Shown in pieces: positions 23,991-34,811 of a DNA stretch of 64,000 nt. Within the stretch, counting starts at the first letter, position 1. Every line of letters starts with the position of its first letter. This stretch comes from Manduca sexta (taxonomy: Eukaryota; Arthropoda; Insecta; Lepidoptera; Sphingidae). The position numbers and the translations under genes are program-made. The stretch is taken from NCBI RefSeq assembly GCF_014839805.1, contig NC_051130.1, forward strand, positions 434,001 through 498,000. Direction: 5' to 3'. Below the pieces are notes generated by a model that saw only the letters and a program-made list of their open reading frames with translations, was not told the DNA's origin and made no database searches.

Positions 23991-26900
23991 ATGTCCCAGC
24001 ACATGATAAACGAGAACAGTAAATATATACTGGAGTAAGGTTACATCATAATGAATTATAACCTCTTGTAATAGTATTTTTTTCTTATTGTTTTGGGGAA
24101 TGTTTCAGCTTGTTTTCAGAACAGACGATAGACTCGCAGAGTTTAGATTCGATTTGTGTTCAAGTGCAAAAGAAATTTCCCAAAACTGACCATTTTAATT
24201 GTAAGTAATTCATAGTTATCTTTGTTTTTAGTGTACCTATATATGTTTAGAAATGAAGGTGAACTAGTGCGATTTATTTTTTTATGATTGCCTGATGCAG
24301 ATTTTAGATAGTGGACAAAGTCTTAAGTATTCACTGTAGATGATTGACAATCGAGATTATGAAATATTTTTAAGAATAGAACAGTTAGCTATATAGGACT
24401 ACTGTAAAATTAGTTGTAGGGCACTTTAAACTGAGAATTTATTCTTGGAAACTTTAGTGTTTTAGAATTCATTCAATGTTTTAGAGTTCTTTAGAATTTT
24501 TTGATTTAAATGGTTTCATTAAAATTTCCTGACCTCAAAATAGCTGTAGTAAAATCATTTTTTTTTAATTTTATGTATAAAATGAAAGAAATATGTATTT
24601 TTTTTATTTAACAACTGAACAACAACTACTGCAATTATATATTACTTTCATGTATAAAATGAAAGGAGTATATATTTTTTTTATTTAACATGTGAACAAC
24701 TATTGCGCTTAAAAAAATATTAAATCATTTAGTTTACAATTGAATTATTGGCTCATAATACTTACTTTACCTTCCAGTATGCCTCCTCCTCTCATCCTTG
24801 ATCACAGGGGGTGATCTGCCACTGCCCGGCCAGCGGGTTGTAGCTCTAGCATTGCTGTTTGATATATACAAAGTGGACAATCCGTTCAGCTCCCTCTTCC
24901 TGCACCTGCTGGAGGGGAAACCGGGGCTACTGCCCCTCGCACCACAGGAGAGACTGTTCATAGGACAACTGCATGGGTTCCTACCCGTTAATATTAAAGA
25001 TGTGAGTGAATGAGAAGCTTACAATAATAACAACGGATGAAAGGCTGATTGACTGGAGTGATCATATTTTATAAATATTTGGAATTATCACATTGTGTTG
25101 TCTTATGGCCATTTTCAGTAAACAAGCCCAAACTGAATCTTTAATCCGATTCTGAGAATGGACCAATCACAATAACTCATTTGTAATCATGCTTAAAAAA
25201 CCTTTCTTCAGAATGGTTGATTTTAAGGATAAATTGAAAAAAGCAATTAGAATAATTTATTGAAAATGGCAAAAGTCAATTTGTGATAGTTCTGTAGATA
25301 ATATAAAATGAAAGTGTACCTTTTTTGCAAAATAATGAAAGCATTAATTCTTAGAAGTATTGCTCCTGAAGTGTTCACGGACTTGAATTTCCTGATATTG
25401 TTTACTTATATTTCAATAACTTTTTAATTATATTTTTCGTTGTATCTTTCTAAATTGTCATATTCAGGTTATGAAGAAGACTGCCAAGCTAGTGATGCTG
25501 ACGGAAGTCTCGCCCAAGGAGCTGGAGTATGACTATTCATCGCTGCAGGTGCTAGTGGCCGAAAGAATCGCTGACATGAGCTCTATGGCGCGCGCGACGG
25601 CGCCCGCTCTCATACCGCTCAGCGATGGGTACACACAATTTATTGAAATTGCTAATATTATTGCCTCAACAAATGGGGAAACATCATGAAGACATGTACT
25701 GAGAATTCTTCATAAGAATGTTAAGGGTATCCATAGTCTGCTAATGCAGCAGGTCAGTGTGGTGGGCTCAGGCCCAAACAATCTCAGTAGTAGAGAATGT
25801 CCATGCTCAGCAGTGGGCAGTGTATAATATGGGGTTGTTATTAATATGATTGTCATCAGCCCCTATCCTGCTCCAAAATGGAATTTGTGTAATATATTTT
25901 ATCAGACATGTTACGGAAATGGATTGATTTTATTAAAATATTGCTATGAAATATTGAAGACTAGAAAAATTATAAATTACTGACTAGAAGAACTACAAGA
26001 TTGTTATACCATTACTCCTCAGCCCCCCCAATCGCATCGCCCTGAAGGAGTTGCTGGAGGCGCTGATGTCGAACGACTACCTGCCGCTGCACCGCACGCT
26101 GCAGGCCGCCGGACCCATCCCGCCTCCCACGTTCCTCATGGACACCAACGACATACCATTCGCTGATGAGGTCAGATACCATCCTAGCCTTATTTATTTA
26201 CTAGCTTTTGCCCGTGGCTCCAACCGCGTGGTAAAGTTATAAAAGTCACGCTATATATTTTCCGGCATAGAAAGTAGTCTATCTTCTTCCTAAAGTCTCA
26301 AATTATCTCCATACCAAATTTCATTTAAATCCGTTGGATAGTTTTTAAGTTTAGGCATTCAGACAGGCAAGATGCGGCAGGGGACTTTTATAATAAATAC
26401 TTTTTGAACTTTTAAGAAGAACAATTCCGTCATACATAATATTTGTTTCGTAACTTTAACAGTGATTTGAAATTTTTAATTTATTCAGCTACTACAGTGA
26501 CTGACTGTACAATAGCCGATATGGTACAGGTGGATACAAAAAATATCTTGCTACCAACTCTAGACTTTTTGATTTGATATTAATTTTTTTTAAACAAACG
26601 CGTGTATTCAGGCTGTGTGGAAGAACCTGGTAAACAGAGGGACATACATTCCTATGTACGACTCGGACTATACAGGATTGACGGGACTCAAGATGGACAG
26701 AGTAGACAAAAGGCCACACACGAACCAACTCCCACACAAGCCGAAGGTTAGTGAGGTAAGTAACATCTTCATGTTTGGTTTTGCTAATGGTGTGCCCAAT
26801 ATGGCAATATGTTTGTCTATCACATTAGGGGATGCAACACAAAAAACAAAAAGTGGGGCTCGCAGAGGCCATACTAAATAGAAGGTTACAAAATATCTAA

Positions 26901-29432
26901 AAAAGCTTTCAAAAATTGTGCGTGGCGTTTTTTTGTTAGAATGGAGCTTAGCAGCGCCTAAGTGCGGCAAACACTCATGCTATGCCACTGGGATGATAGT
27001 TTCTGTTAATTCTTTTATAGGCTGGGAAGTCATAAGGAATGTGGGAGATTTGTTGACTTTAAAATACAATGTTAAAAACACTTTAGATGCAGTGTATCGA
27101 GTGATGCCAAAACGCAATTCGCCAGATCGATTGTACATTCCTGTTGCCAATAAATAAAAAAAAACTGACTTCCAGCCAGAAGAAAAGAAAGAGAAGCCAG
27201 AAGAGAAGAAGATGGAGGTAGATGGCCCCACGGCGGTGGCAGAAGCGAAGGAGTTGACCCTGGTGGCGCTGAAGGGAGCCCTCAGCGTGCAGCACCAGCA
27301 GCGCCTGCTCGCGTTACTCGACCAGGACCCTAACATCGTCTACGAGATAGGCATCACGCCCAACCAGGTCAGATATAATTAAGAGTCTGGGTCTGGTTTC
27401 TACTGTTAATGGGTGGTAGTATCGCTTACCATAAGGCGAACGGCAAGCTCGTCTCGTCATTCAAAGCAATAAAAAAAAAAACATTTTGTCAGGAATATAA
27501 GCATAATACAGTGCTATTGAAGCAGTCCTGGGTACCAGTGATTGACCCATTTCAAAGTTCAATAACTATATAAAAAATATTATAAATTCTGGCGATGTTG
27601 CTATTATTTATAAACAGGCATATTGCATAAGAAAAGCGATATACCTGCTCATCTTCTTTTATATTGGCTCGGCATAGTGAGCCCACTGAACCCAATGGTA
27701 ACTTTAATAGGGTCTAGATAGAGTCTCGACTGTCGACAAAAGCATGCCAGCCTAATTGAAACTAGATATACACGGAATGTTCCAGAATACGAAACACTTA
27801 CGTAGGTCACTATGCCTGGTTGTACAGCTTATGTACGGTGGTCGGTATCCGAGCGTATAAAAATATATCCTATCACCAGAATCTACTTAGTTATAAATGA
27901 AATGAAATGATTTATTTGAACCCGTAAAATGTTATACATTATTTAGATTCCGTCAATATTAACTGTAACACCAGTACGGAAAGCAGTTCTCATCAGAGAA
28001 GAACGGACAAGAAACTCCAATATTGCTCTTTTCAAAATTAGTTTAAGGTATAGATTACAGTACTTGATAAAGAAAAGAAAAAAATACAATTGTTTTTTTA
28101 TTGTTGTTCAGAGCAGTTCATTTAAAAAAATAAACTGTTTTAGTTACCAGAGCTAGTGGAGAACAATCCGATGGTGGCAATCTCCGTGCTGCTGAAGTTG
28201 ATCCACTCTCAGCACATCACCGAGTACTTCAGCGTGCTTGTCAACATGGAGATGTCGCTGCACTCCATGGAGGTCGTCAACAGGTTATACATCCATCATC
28301 ATCTTTCAGATTGAATGTTTCTCACCTCGGTTATATTCAAAACTAGTGTTTGTACAATCAGCCTTGAGTATCGACTGTCGATAGATTCAAAATATCAATT
28401 AAAAACTATAGATGCTATGTGACAATGATACTAAAAAATCATTTTAAATATTTTAGTTTTCATCCAAATAAATATTAATTTCTTATTGGATTAGCATTTA
28501 AACCAATTCGTTTATTATCAATACCGATAATATGAATGAAACTACTATCGACATCTTTTAGCGTCACAAACATTATTAAAGTATGGTTAAGGACATCCAA
28601 TTCAGTAGTTTGTATGTAAAAAGTGCCTATTTTCAGTAATCAATATGTCCATGAGGCATGAATATAAAAGCTTTGTTCCCTTCCTTAGGCTCACCACGTC
28701 CGTGGACTTACCGGTGGAGTTTGTGCACTTATACATTAGCAACTGCATATCGACGTGCGAGACGATCCGCGACCGGTACATGCAGAACCGGCTCGTGCGC
28801 CTCGTCTGCGTGTTCCTGCAGTCGCTCATCAGGAACAAGATCATCAACGTCAAGGTATGTTTAGTTAGGCTGTACGATAAATCGTGTCGGTCTGTTGACT
28901 GACTTTAATTTTGTCATATTTGAGAATAGAAATAAAAGCTGGAAATATGTCAGCTCCTTAATCTTTGCTTTTTATCTGATGTTTGAAACATCCATCTAAA
29001 TATACGATAAATTATTGATTCTCTACAGAAAATATAGCCTGAACAGGGAAATAAAAAAAAGTGCCTCCTAAAAAGTTGCCTCTCAAAAGTTAATGTACAA
29101 GAAATTAGCTCCATATTTTACCATAACATTACAAATATAGATATATATTTTGCAACTATATTATGTAAAACAGATGATCATACTTGTTGAGGTTTTTTTT
29201 TTTCTTAGTCAAAATATAAGAGCCACTTGTAATTGTAGTGTCCAAGTAGTCGTGTAATTCTAAAACCATGTTAATAAACACCGTAAACCCAACGATCTGA
29301 TTATTGTGGCAGGAGTTGTTCATCGAAGTGGAGGCGTTCTGCGTGGAGTTCAGCCGTATCCGCGAGGCGGCCGCGCTGTTCCGCCTCCTCAAGCAGCTCG
29401 ACTCCGGCGACCACAAGGAAGCCAAGGACTAG
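23991..29432 (+). CDS. CNOT11: CCR4-NOT transcription complex subunit 11 (complete, 10 exons)
   Basis: Subunit of the CCR4-NOT deadenylase complex that docks on the N-terminal part of the CNOT1 scaffold with CNOT10. Exons: 23991-24034, 24109-24200, 24778-25001, 25468-25628, 26023-26170, 26612-26755, 27176-27367, 28144-28283, 28689-28854, 29313-29432; all phases agree and give 476 residues, close to the vertebrate protein. The C-terminal DUF2363 region is strongly conserved: [59 protein letters not shown]. The N-terminal half contains [15 protein letters not shown] and FLHLLEGK. A Lys/Glu-rich linker lies in exon 7. Exon 6 has two in-phase donors (26746 or 26755, three codons apart). The first exon (14 codons) is inferred from phase and weak similarity; the rest is secure. 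Confidence 0.93.
24201..24777. other. CNOT11 intron 2
   Basis: AT-rich intron; two direct copies of a short segment around TGTATAAAATGAAAG occur at about 24573 and 24651. No gene or named repeat. Confidence 0.5.
25735..25850 (+). mobile_element. SINE family A, 3' fragment in CNOT11 intron 4
   Basis: Contains 'CAGGTCAGTGTGGTGGGCTC', 'CTCAGTAGTAGAGAATGTCC' and 'TGCTCAGCAGTGGGCAGTGT', collinear with the 3' part of the copy at 42210-42533. Confidence 0.65.
26198..26450 (+). mobile_element. RTE-like retroposon tail in CNOT11 intron 5
   Basis: Begins CTAGCTTTTGCCCGTGGCTC and runs through 'CAAATTTCATTTAAATCCGT' and a 'GATGCGGCAGGGGACTTTTA' block, as in 18175 and 42853. It begins about 30 bases after the exon 5 donor. 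Confidence 0.7.
27390..27485 (+). repeat. Retroposon family C, 3' tail
   Basis: 'TTTCTACTGTTAATGGGTGG', 'CGCTTACCAT', 'CGGCAAGCTCGTCTCGTCAT' then an A-rich tail; truncated copy of the family at 40170-40490, located just after CNOT11 exon 7. Confidence 0.65.
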
Positions 29433-29826
29433 CACTCGCCTGCGGAGGACTCCTCCGCCTCCGCCTCCGCCGCCACCTCCGCCCTCTGCTGCGACGCGCC
29501 AGCCGCGGACGCTTCACGACAAGTGCTCAACTGAACGGACTAAAACATTCTATATTGTACATAAAGATGCACGTCCAATGCGACTTCTGGACTTGCGTGC
29601 AACTGTAGTGCTGTCCAGTGTTAACATACCTGTCACATATTCACATATATATCGACGGTTAAAAGGCTAATTGACTTTACAATTTTTTCGAAAAATTTTA
29701 ACTAGATTAAAAAATCATAGACAAAAGTGATGATTTTAAATATGTATGAAACTTAGTGTCAAAAGAAAATGTTGCTTAAGTCAATTAGTATTTCACACGT
29801 CGATATAATATATTACTACAGTTTTC

Positions 29827-30168
29827 AATAAACGATCGCAATTTTAATCTTCGTTCTGAAAGTGAACCAATCAGGATATGTTATTTGTAAGTTTGTGAAA
29901 AATCTTTGTTCTTATTGGTCGATTTCTTCGATAGATTGAAAAAGCGATTGAGATCCTTTATTGAAAGTGGCGGTTAGTGGAGAATTTTTCGTTGTTTTTT
30001 TATAGAAATTTTGTACATAAAGATTTATATGAGATATGATATTGCTAAGTGTGAGTTTGTAGGTACGGGTTTCATGCCAACAATAAGTCAAAGTATGACC
30101 TTGTCCAGCGAAAGTTTACCTGTCAGATATTAACATAAATTATATAACGTAATGCAGATTTCAATAAA
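29827..30168 (+). terminator. Candidate CNOT11 polyadenylation signals
   Basis: AATAAA hexamers at 29827-29832 and 30163-30168 lie about 400 and 730 bases after the CNOT11 stop. Which one is used cannot be told from sequence alone. The two are embedded in similar sequence (TTTCAATAAA followed by a block with 'GGGCCAATCAGAATA' or 'GTGAACCAATCAGGATA'). Confidence 0.45.
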
Positions 30169-30750
30169 AGAACCCAATCGTTTTTCTCGATGGATCGTGA
30201 AAATGGGCCAATCAGAATAAAGTATTTTAACACGCTTATAAATGATTTATTTTGATTGGTGTATTTATGCAGGTTGGATCGAAGATTAACAATGGGGTCA
30301 AATTAGCCGTTAATGAACAAATTTCTACCATGTCATTCAAAATTATAATTATAAAACTAAAATGTTTAGAATCTCTGCTAAAATTATTATTTGATTATTT
30401 AATTTCCCACCGAAAAATAACGCACACTTCAATGGAAAATGTACCCTTCACTAATTTAACATAGAAAATTACATAATGTGTATTTAATATTGTAAATCGA
30501 GCGTCGTTAATTTATACTTTGTGATAAAACCAAAACTGTGTTTTCAAAAGTGTTTGACTATTGACAAATGTTCTTTGTAGTATCGTAATTGGACTTATAA
30601 TGTGGCTGAAATTTGGCAAAAAGGATATAATCAATGTTCACTGTAGAAATTGATTTCTAGCAGAATAAAGAGGAGTCCAGGTAAGTGCGAGTTGAACTCG
30701 CGCACTGAGGGTTCTGTACAAACTTGTAGGTCTTAAGTATATAAGTACAT

Positions 30751-31548
30751 TGTAAAACGCTCTTTTTACAGTAAACATTATATTAACAAAATACAGTATA
30801 ATCCGTTTATTATGACTCTGCCTATATTGACCAACCTCTTATTATGACGTAATTACACTACGAAGTTTGGTTTTCATATAAGATTCTTTATAAAAAAGTC
30901 GGATATAATGACTTCCCTTACAGTGACATGTCGCTTATTGTGACCCTTTTAATAAATTATGTCCGGTTATAATGACCGACATGATTCTTTACGCCTTCAG
31001 TAATGTTCCTTGATTCCCGACGACATTCAGCACGTGGCTCGTTTTTGTTTTCAATTTCAGTGAGTAATTGACATAGCGATGTCTTCTATACACAATAGTA
31101 TTAGAGACTGTTTTACAATAAAATAAAACAAAAGCAGACAAAAATTACAGATTACTTACATTAAAAAAATATAACTTTTATGTACATACATACATACATA
31201 GGTATGTACTTATTACGTGCAAATTTTATTTTATAAGTTACTATGTTTCTTTATTAAAGTAGTTAAATACATGCATACTATTTACATAAAAATGTATTTT
31301 TTTCACAAAACGCTTTGTATGACGTCCGCTTATTATGACGTGTTTGTCAATTCCTTTCGATGTCATTATAAACGGATTCGACTGTAATTACAGAATACAA
31401 TTTTAGACATTCTTTTGACAACGTCCAGCCAGAGAGAATAATTAGAATAGTCGCCGCGTGACATATCTTCTCTTCTGCCAGCCTGCCCGCGCAGCCGGAT
31501 ACTTCCGGAAACGCCCGATGTCATCGGCTAGGATAGCGGCACGTAACA
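30751..31548. repeat. Left LTR, interrupted by a pogo-like element
   Basis: 205 bp of LTR sequence split at 30793 by a 591-bp insertion. Outside the insertion it is almost identical to 32320-32524, including 'CAGCCTGCCCGCGCAGCCG' with a single G/A difference just after it. Confidence 0.8.
30794..31384. mobile_element. Pogo/Tigger-like DNA element inserted at TA
   Basis: 591-bp insertion beginning CAGTATAATCCGTTTATTAT and ending with the near reverse complement (ATTATAAACGGATTCGACTG). It is flanked by TA on both sides (30792-30793 and 31385-31386). The equivalent uninterrupted site is visible in the other LTR at about 32359, so the boundaries are exact. Sub-terminal repeats of TTATTATGACG-like words are present. 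No transposase ORF, so non-autonomous. The CAGT...CCGCTTATAATGAC type ends are typical of pogo-like elements. Confidence 0.82.
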
Positions 31549-31659
31549 TCGGCCATCCTGCAAAGTGAATACCGTAAGGTATTCACAAAAATAAATTTGA
31601 GAAAGTAGAACTGAATTGGGTACCTATGTTTTAAACAAATAGGGCCCAGCAACACAAAT

Positions 31660-31935
31660 CAGAATGCTCATGTCTGCACACAGAATATGATCAGAATGCT
31701 CATGACTACAGACAGAATATGATCACAGACAATGAATGACAGAATATGTTCATGGTCACAGACAGAATATGATCAGAATGCTCATGGCTACAGACAGAAT
31801 ATGATCAGAATGCTCATGATTACAGACAAAATATGATCAGAATGCTCATGGTTACAGACAGAATATGACCAGAATGGTCATGGCTACAGATAGAATATTA
31901 TCAAAAGGCTCACGGCCACAGACAGATCAGATTAA
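31660..31935. repeat. About 36-bp minisatellite inside the LTR element
   Basis: Imperfect tandem copies of a unit containing 'GAATATGATCAGAATGCTCA' followed by 'TGGCTACAGACA', roughly seven copies. Units vary in length and base content. Confidence 0.8.
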
Positions 31936-32319
31936 ATAAAATAAACAGTTACGCACGTTCGCATTGTCAGCCTGAAGTGTTGCGCCACCGATTTGACTAC
32001 ACATGACTCCAATCATTCCTGTCTCCAATGATTTAGTTTCTAAAAAAAACAGCCTCTTCAGTGAGCCAAGCAGCAGGCATAACGAAGTTTTTCTTATGAA
32101 TGTCGTGAATCGTAGTAATGTACAGACATCAATTCCATATGCATTCCCAACATATTTACTTCAACAGACGTAGACGTTGCCATGGTAACTAAAAATCTGA
32201 GAATCTGGTAATTTTAATTTTGGCATTCAATGATTCATCACAGATTTATTCCGATAGTTCTCTTCACATTCGAATTCAATGTAACTTCAAATTATCATTT
32301 GTATAATCCCACTTCTGAA

Positions 32320-32524
32320 TGTAAAACGCTCTTTTTACAGTAAACATTATATTAACAAAATAATTACAGAATACAATTTTAGACATTCTTTTGACAACGT
32401 CCAGCCAGAGAGAATAATTAGAATAGTCGCCGCGTGACATATCTTCTCTTCTGCCAGCCTGCCCGCGCAGCCGAATACTTCCGGAAACGCCCGATGTCAT
32501 CGGCTAGGATAGCGGCACGTAACA
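32320..32524. repeat. Right LTR, uninterrupted
   Basis: 205 bp, TG...CA, matching the left LTR. It preserves the empty site of the pogo-like insertion (AACAAAATAATTACAG). Confidence 0.8.
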
Positions 32525-33772
32525 ACATATTTACGGTTTCAAATGTTTCCCATACTGTTATTATACTTAAATATAACATTGTTCCTTCCCTAATTTCGTG
32601 TTTGTAGGTCAACAGGAAGTACCCTATAGGTATTGATTCTCTTGAGAAATCGCAAAATATGCTACATAAACGGTCATAAGTTTTGATTTGTTGCCTTACA
32701 ATAATGGTAATAATATTGCTAGGTAATTACACTAGCTACAATGGCGGAACACAACAGTGCGTGGATACTGCTGCTGGGTGGTGATGGTACTCAGAACTCG
32801 CAAATATAAGACCAAACCAATATTTTGTACTATTAGTAATTTTTAATCTTAGTATGTTTTTGTTTGTATATTTGTAGTGAATTTCTACTAATAAGTATTG
32901 TAGAATACTAAATAAGAGTTTACTAATAACAACACTTATGTAGACTATCGTGTTTGTAGTTTGTGCCAATACCCTAAGTATATTATTTTACAGCACAATA
33001 GAATACAAATATTTTAGGGTTCTGTTAATAATCATTTGTAATTTATAATTATAATCAGAGTCCTTTAACCTTTAAATTATTTGATATATAGAAGTGATAG
33101 TACAGTCATGATTAAACACTGGTTAACAATGTCTATCTATGTATAAATACAAGAGACAGAGCATGGACTTATCATCCCAAAGCCAGCTATGAATAAATGC
33201 AGAGAAGTGTGATCTCTCTTCAAGTCACTGTGCAGCCAGGTTGTATTTTTAGAATCTTGATTAGAAGCCACAGACTTGGAAATTTTTTAGTTGTGTATAT
33301 ATTATGCCGCAATCACTACATACAAAAACGAGACAGAATTTGGCTGCACAATGACCATCTACCGTTTTCAATAAATTATAGCAATCAAAATCCCCAATCC
33401 AGATAATAGACCGATCTAAATGAATTATTTGCAAGCATGAAAAGAAAAGCTTTATTCTGATTGGTTGTTTCATAGACCCAGAAAAAGCGAAATTTGAATT
33501 GTTTATTGTAATCAGGGATTAATCTTTTACAGGGTTAATTTTGTGAGGTTATTGCTCAGTCCATTCTCTATGTTAATGATGAATATGTTTTGATATTACA
33601 TGTGTATAAAATTATGGTTAAAATTAGTTTCATTTACGAGCTATGCCATTTATGTACAGCCTGAAAATAATATAAGTAAATTAAGTTAGAGTTCATAAAA
33701 TTTTATACAATAAAGTATTAATAAACTTTATTTCAATACTATATCCATATTTATTTCTAACTAAACAAAATG
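32525..33772. other. Convergent intergenic spacer between CNOT11 and ACBD6
   Basis: AT-rich. A short family C retroposon fragment (minus) is visible around 32715-32790. Segment 33345-33500 ('CCATCTACCGTTTTCAATAA' onward) resembles 29810-29960 and 30150-30260, so it belongs to a dispersed repeat. No gene seen. Confidence 0.5.
33727..33732 (-). terminator. Polyadenylation signal for the METTL23-SLIRP-ACBD6 unit
   Basis: AATAAA on the minus strand about 40 nt downstream of the ACBD6 stop codon. No room exists for such a signal between the three ORFs, so this is the likely shared 3' end. Confidence 0.6.
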
Positions 33773-34534
33773 CTATGTAGCACCTTCCAGAATTTTCTTT
33801 ACTTCTTCATCAGTAGCCAAGTCTAGCGGTGTACAGTCATCCTCATCTTTCAATATGGATGCTCCTGCCTTAACAAGCATGCTAGTGGCCTCTATGTGTC
33901 CACAAGAAGCAGCATAATGTAGTGCAGTCTGTCCAGTCTCGTCTACTGCATCAATTTCACATCCTCCTTGTAAAGCAGCTGCAAGAGCCTGTGTAGCGTT
34001 CCTATCCGCGGCCCAGTGCAGCGCCGTTAGTCCATCCTCATCCTTATCATGCCGAAGATCAGGATTCTTACGTAAAAGCTCAGTTACTCTTTCACTGCAA
34101 TTTTCTCTAGCTGCGTCTAATAATGTCAGTTCACTGTGAATCAAATCAGGTTCTGGGGAATGGCGTAATGATGATACGGCAACCCACACTGAAGAATTGC
34201 CAGGATTATCGGACAACTCAGACCATTCTGGATCATATTTTTGTACTAATAGGATATATTTCTCCTTGGCCTGGTCACAGGGCATGTCTTCTAGAGCTCT
34301 CCATGCATCCCATTTTCTGCGCCCTCTGCCATCCAGCCACCCAGGCTTTGGGGTGTTGCATTTGCCCTCAGTACCTTGTTTGAATAATCCGTAAAGTTCA
34401 AGTAGTTGATTGTTGTTCAACTTGCTTGTGATCTTTCTGACATGGTCTGTAGCTTTGTTGAATGATGCATCAAGTGGTGTCTGGTCCTCATCAGAGAAGT
34501 CTGAATCAGGGTACTCTGGAAGTGCTTCTGCCAT
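33773..34534 (-). CDS. ACBD6: Acyl-CoA-binding domain-containing protein 6
   Basis: Single-exon ORF of 253 residues. Residues about 22-105 are an acyl-CoA-binding (ACBP) fold with the typical YGLFKQGTEGKC and RRKWDAW motifs; residues about 165-245 are two ankyrin repeats (DGLTALHWAADRN, TGQTALHYAASCGH). ACBP followed by ankyrin repeats is diagnostic of ACBD6, which binds long-chain acyl-CoA and supports protein N-myristoylation. The first residues are acidic. The start codon lies 16 nt after the SLIRP stop, so it is probably the last cistron of a shared transcript. Length fits the family (human about 280). Confidence 0.95.
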   Translation of the reverse strand: MAEALPEYPDSDFSDEDQTPLDASFNKATDHVRKITSKLNNNQLLELYGLFKQGTEGKCNTPKPGWLDGRGRRKWDAWRALEDMPCDQAKEKYILLVQKYDPEWSELSDNPGNSSVWVAVSSLRHSPEPDLIHSELTLLDAARENCSERVTELLRKNPDLRHDKDEDGLTALHWAADRNATQALAAALQGGCEIDAVDETGQTALHYAASCGHIEATSMLVKAGASILKDEDDCTPLDLATDEEVKKILEGAT

Positions 34535-34550
34535 TATAAAAGCTAACTAT

Positions 34551-34808
34551 CTAGTTATTCTGTACTTGTACAGTCAAATTCAATCCTTCAAGGATGTGCA
34601 CCTGCTTGTTGGTAGCGTCAGCAGCTCCAGACGGGCTCGCAAACTCTATAAATCCATATCCTTTACTGAGACCAGTGGAACGGTCGAAAACTACTCTAGC
34701 ACTTTGAACTGGTCCGAATTGAGAGAAATATTCTCTCAGTTGGCGGTGGCCCACTGTCCAAGGCAGGTTGCCCACATACAGGCGAGCGGCTCTTGCTGCA
34801 CTGGCCAT
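34551..34808 (-). CDS. SLIRP: SRA stem-loop-interacting RNA-binding protein (SLIRP)
   Basis: Single-exon ORF of 85 residues forming one RRM: RNP2 LYVGNL near residues 10-15 and RNP1 KGYGFIEF near 48-56. In animals SLIRP works in mitochondria with LRPPRC to stabilise mitochondrial mRNAs. The arrangement of a tiny protein that is almost entirely RRM, with the NLPWTVG and QFGPV segments, fits SLIRP best. Its ATG lies 3 nt after the METTL23 stop and its stop lies 16 nt before the ACBD6 ATG. Other small RRM proteins cannot be wholly excluded. Confidence 0.9.
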   Translation of the reverse strand: MASAARAARLYVGNLPWTVGHRQLREYFSQFGPVQSARVVFDRSTGLSKGYGFIEFASPSGAADATNKQVHILEGLNLTVQVQNN

Positions 34809-34811
34809 AAC

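Larger units (their letters stand above)
30751..32524. mobile_element. Short LTR retrotransposon-like element (TRIM-like) with 4-bp target duplication
   Basis: Two 205-bp direct repeats, 30751-31548 (once a pogo-like insertion is removed) and 32320-32524, both begin TG and end CA. The four bases before the left copy (30747-30750) and after the right copy (32525-32528) are both ACAT. The 771-bp interior has no gag or pol and carries a roughly 36-bp minisatellite. The pairing, TG...CA ends and target duplication support one LTR element; it is non-autonomous or internally deleted. Orientation is uncertain. Confidence 0.8.

Noticed and set aside
31660..31935. CRISPR-like direct repeats
   Set aside because: Repeats are contiguous and variable with no unique spacers, and the genome is eukaryotic; it is a minisatellite.
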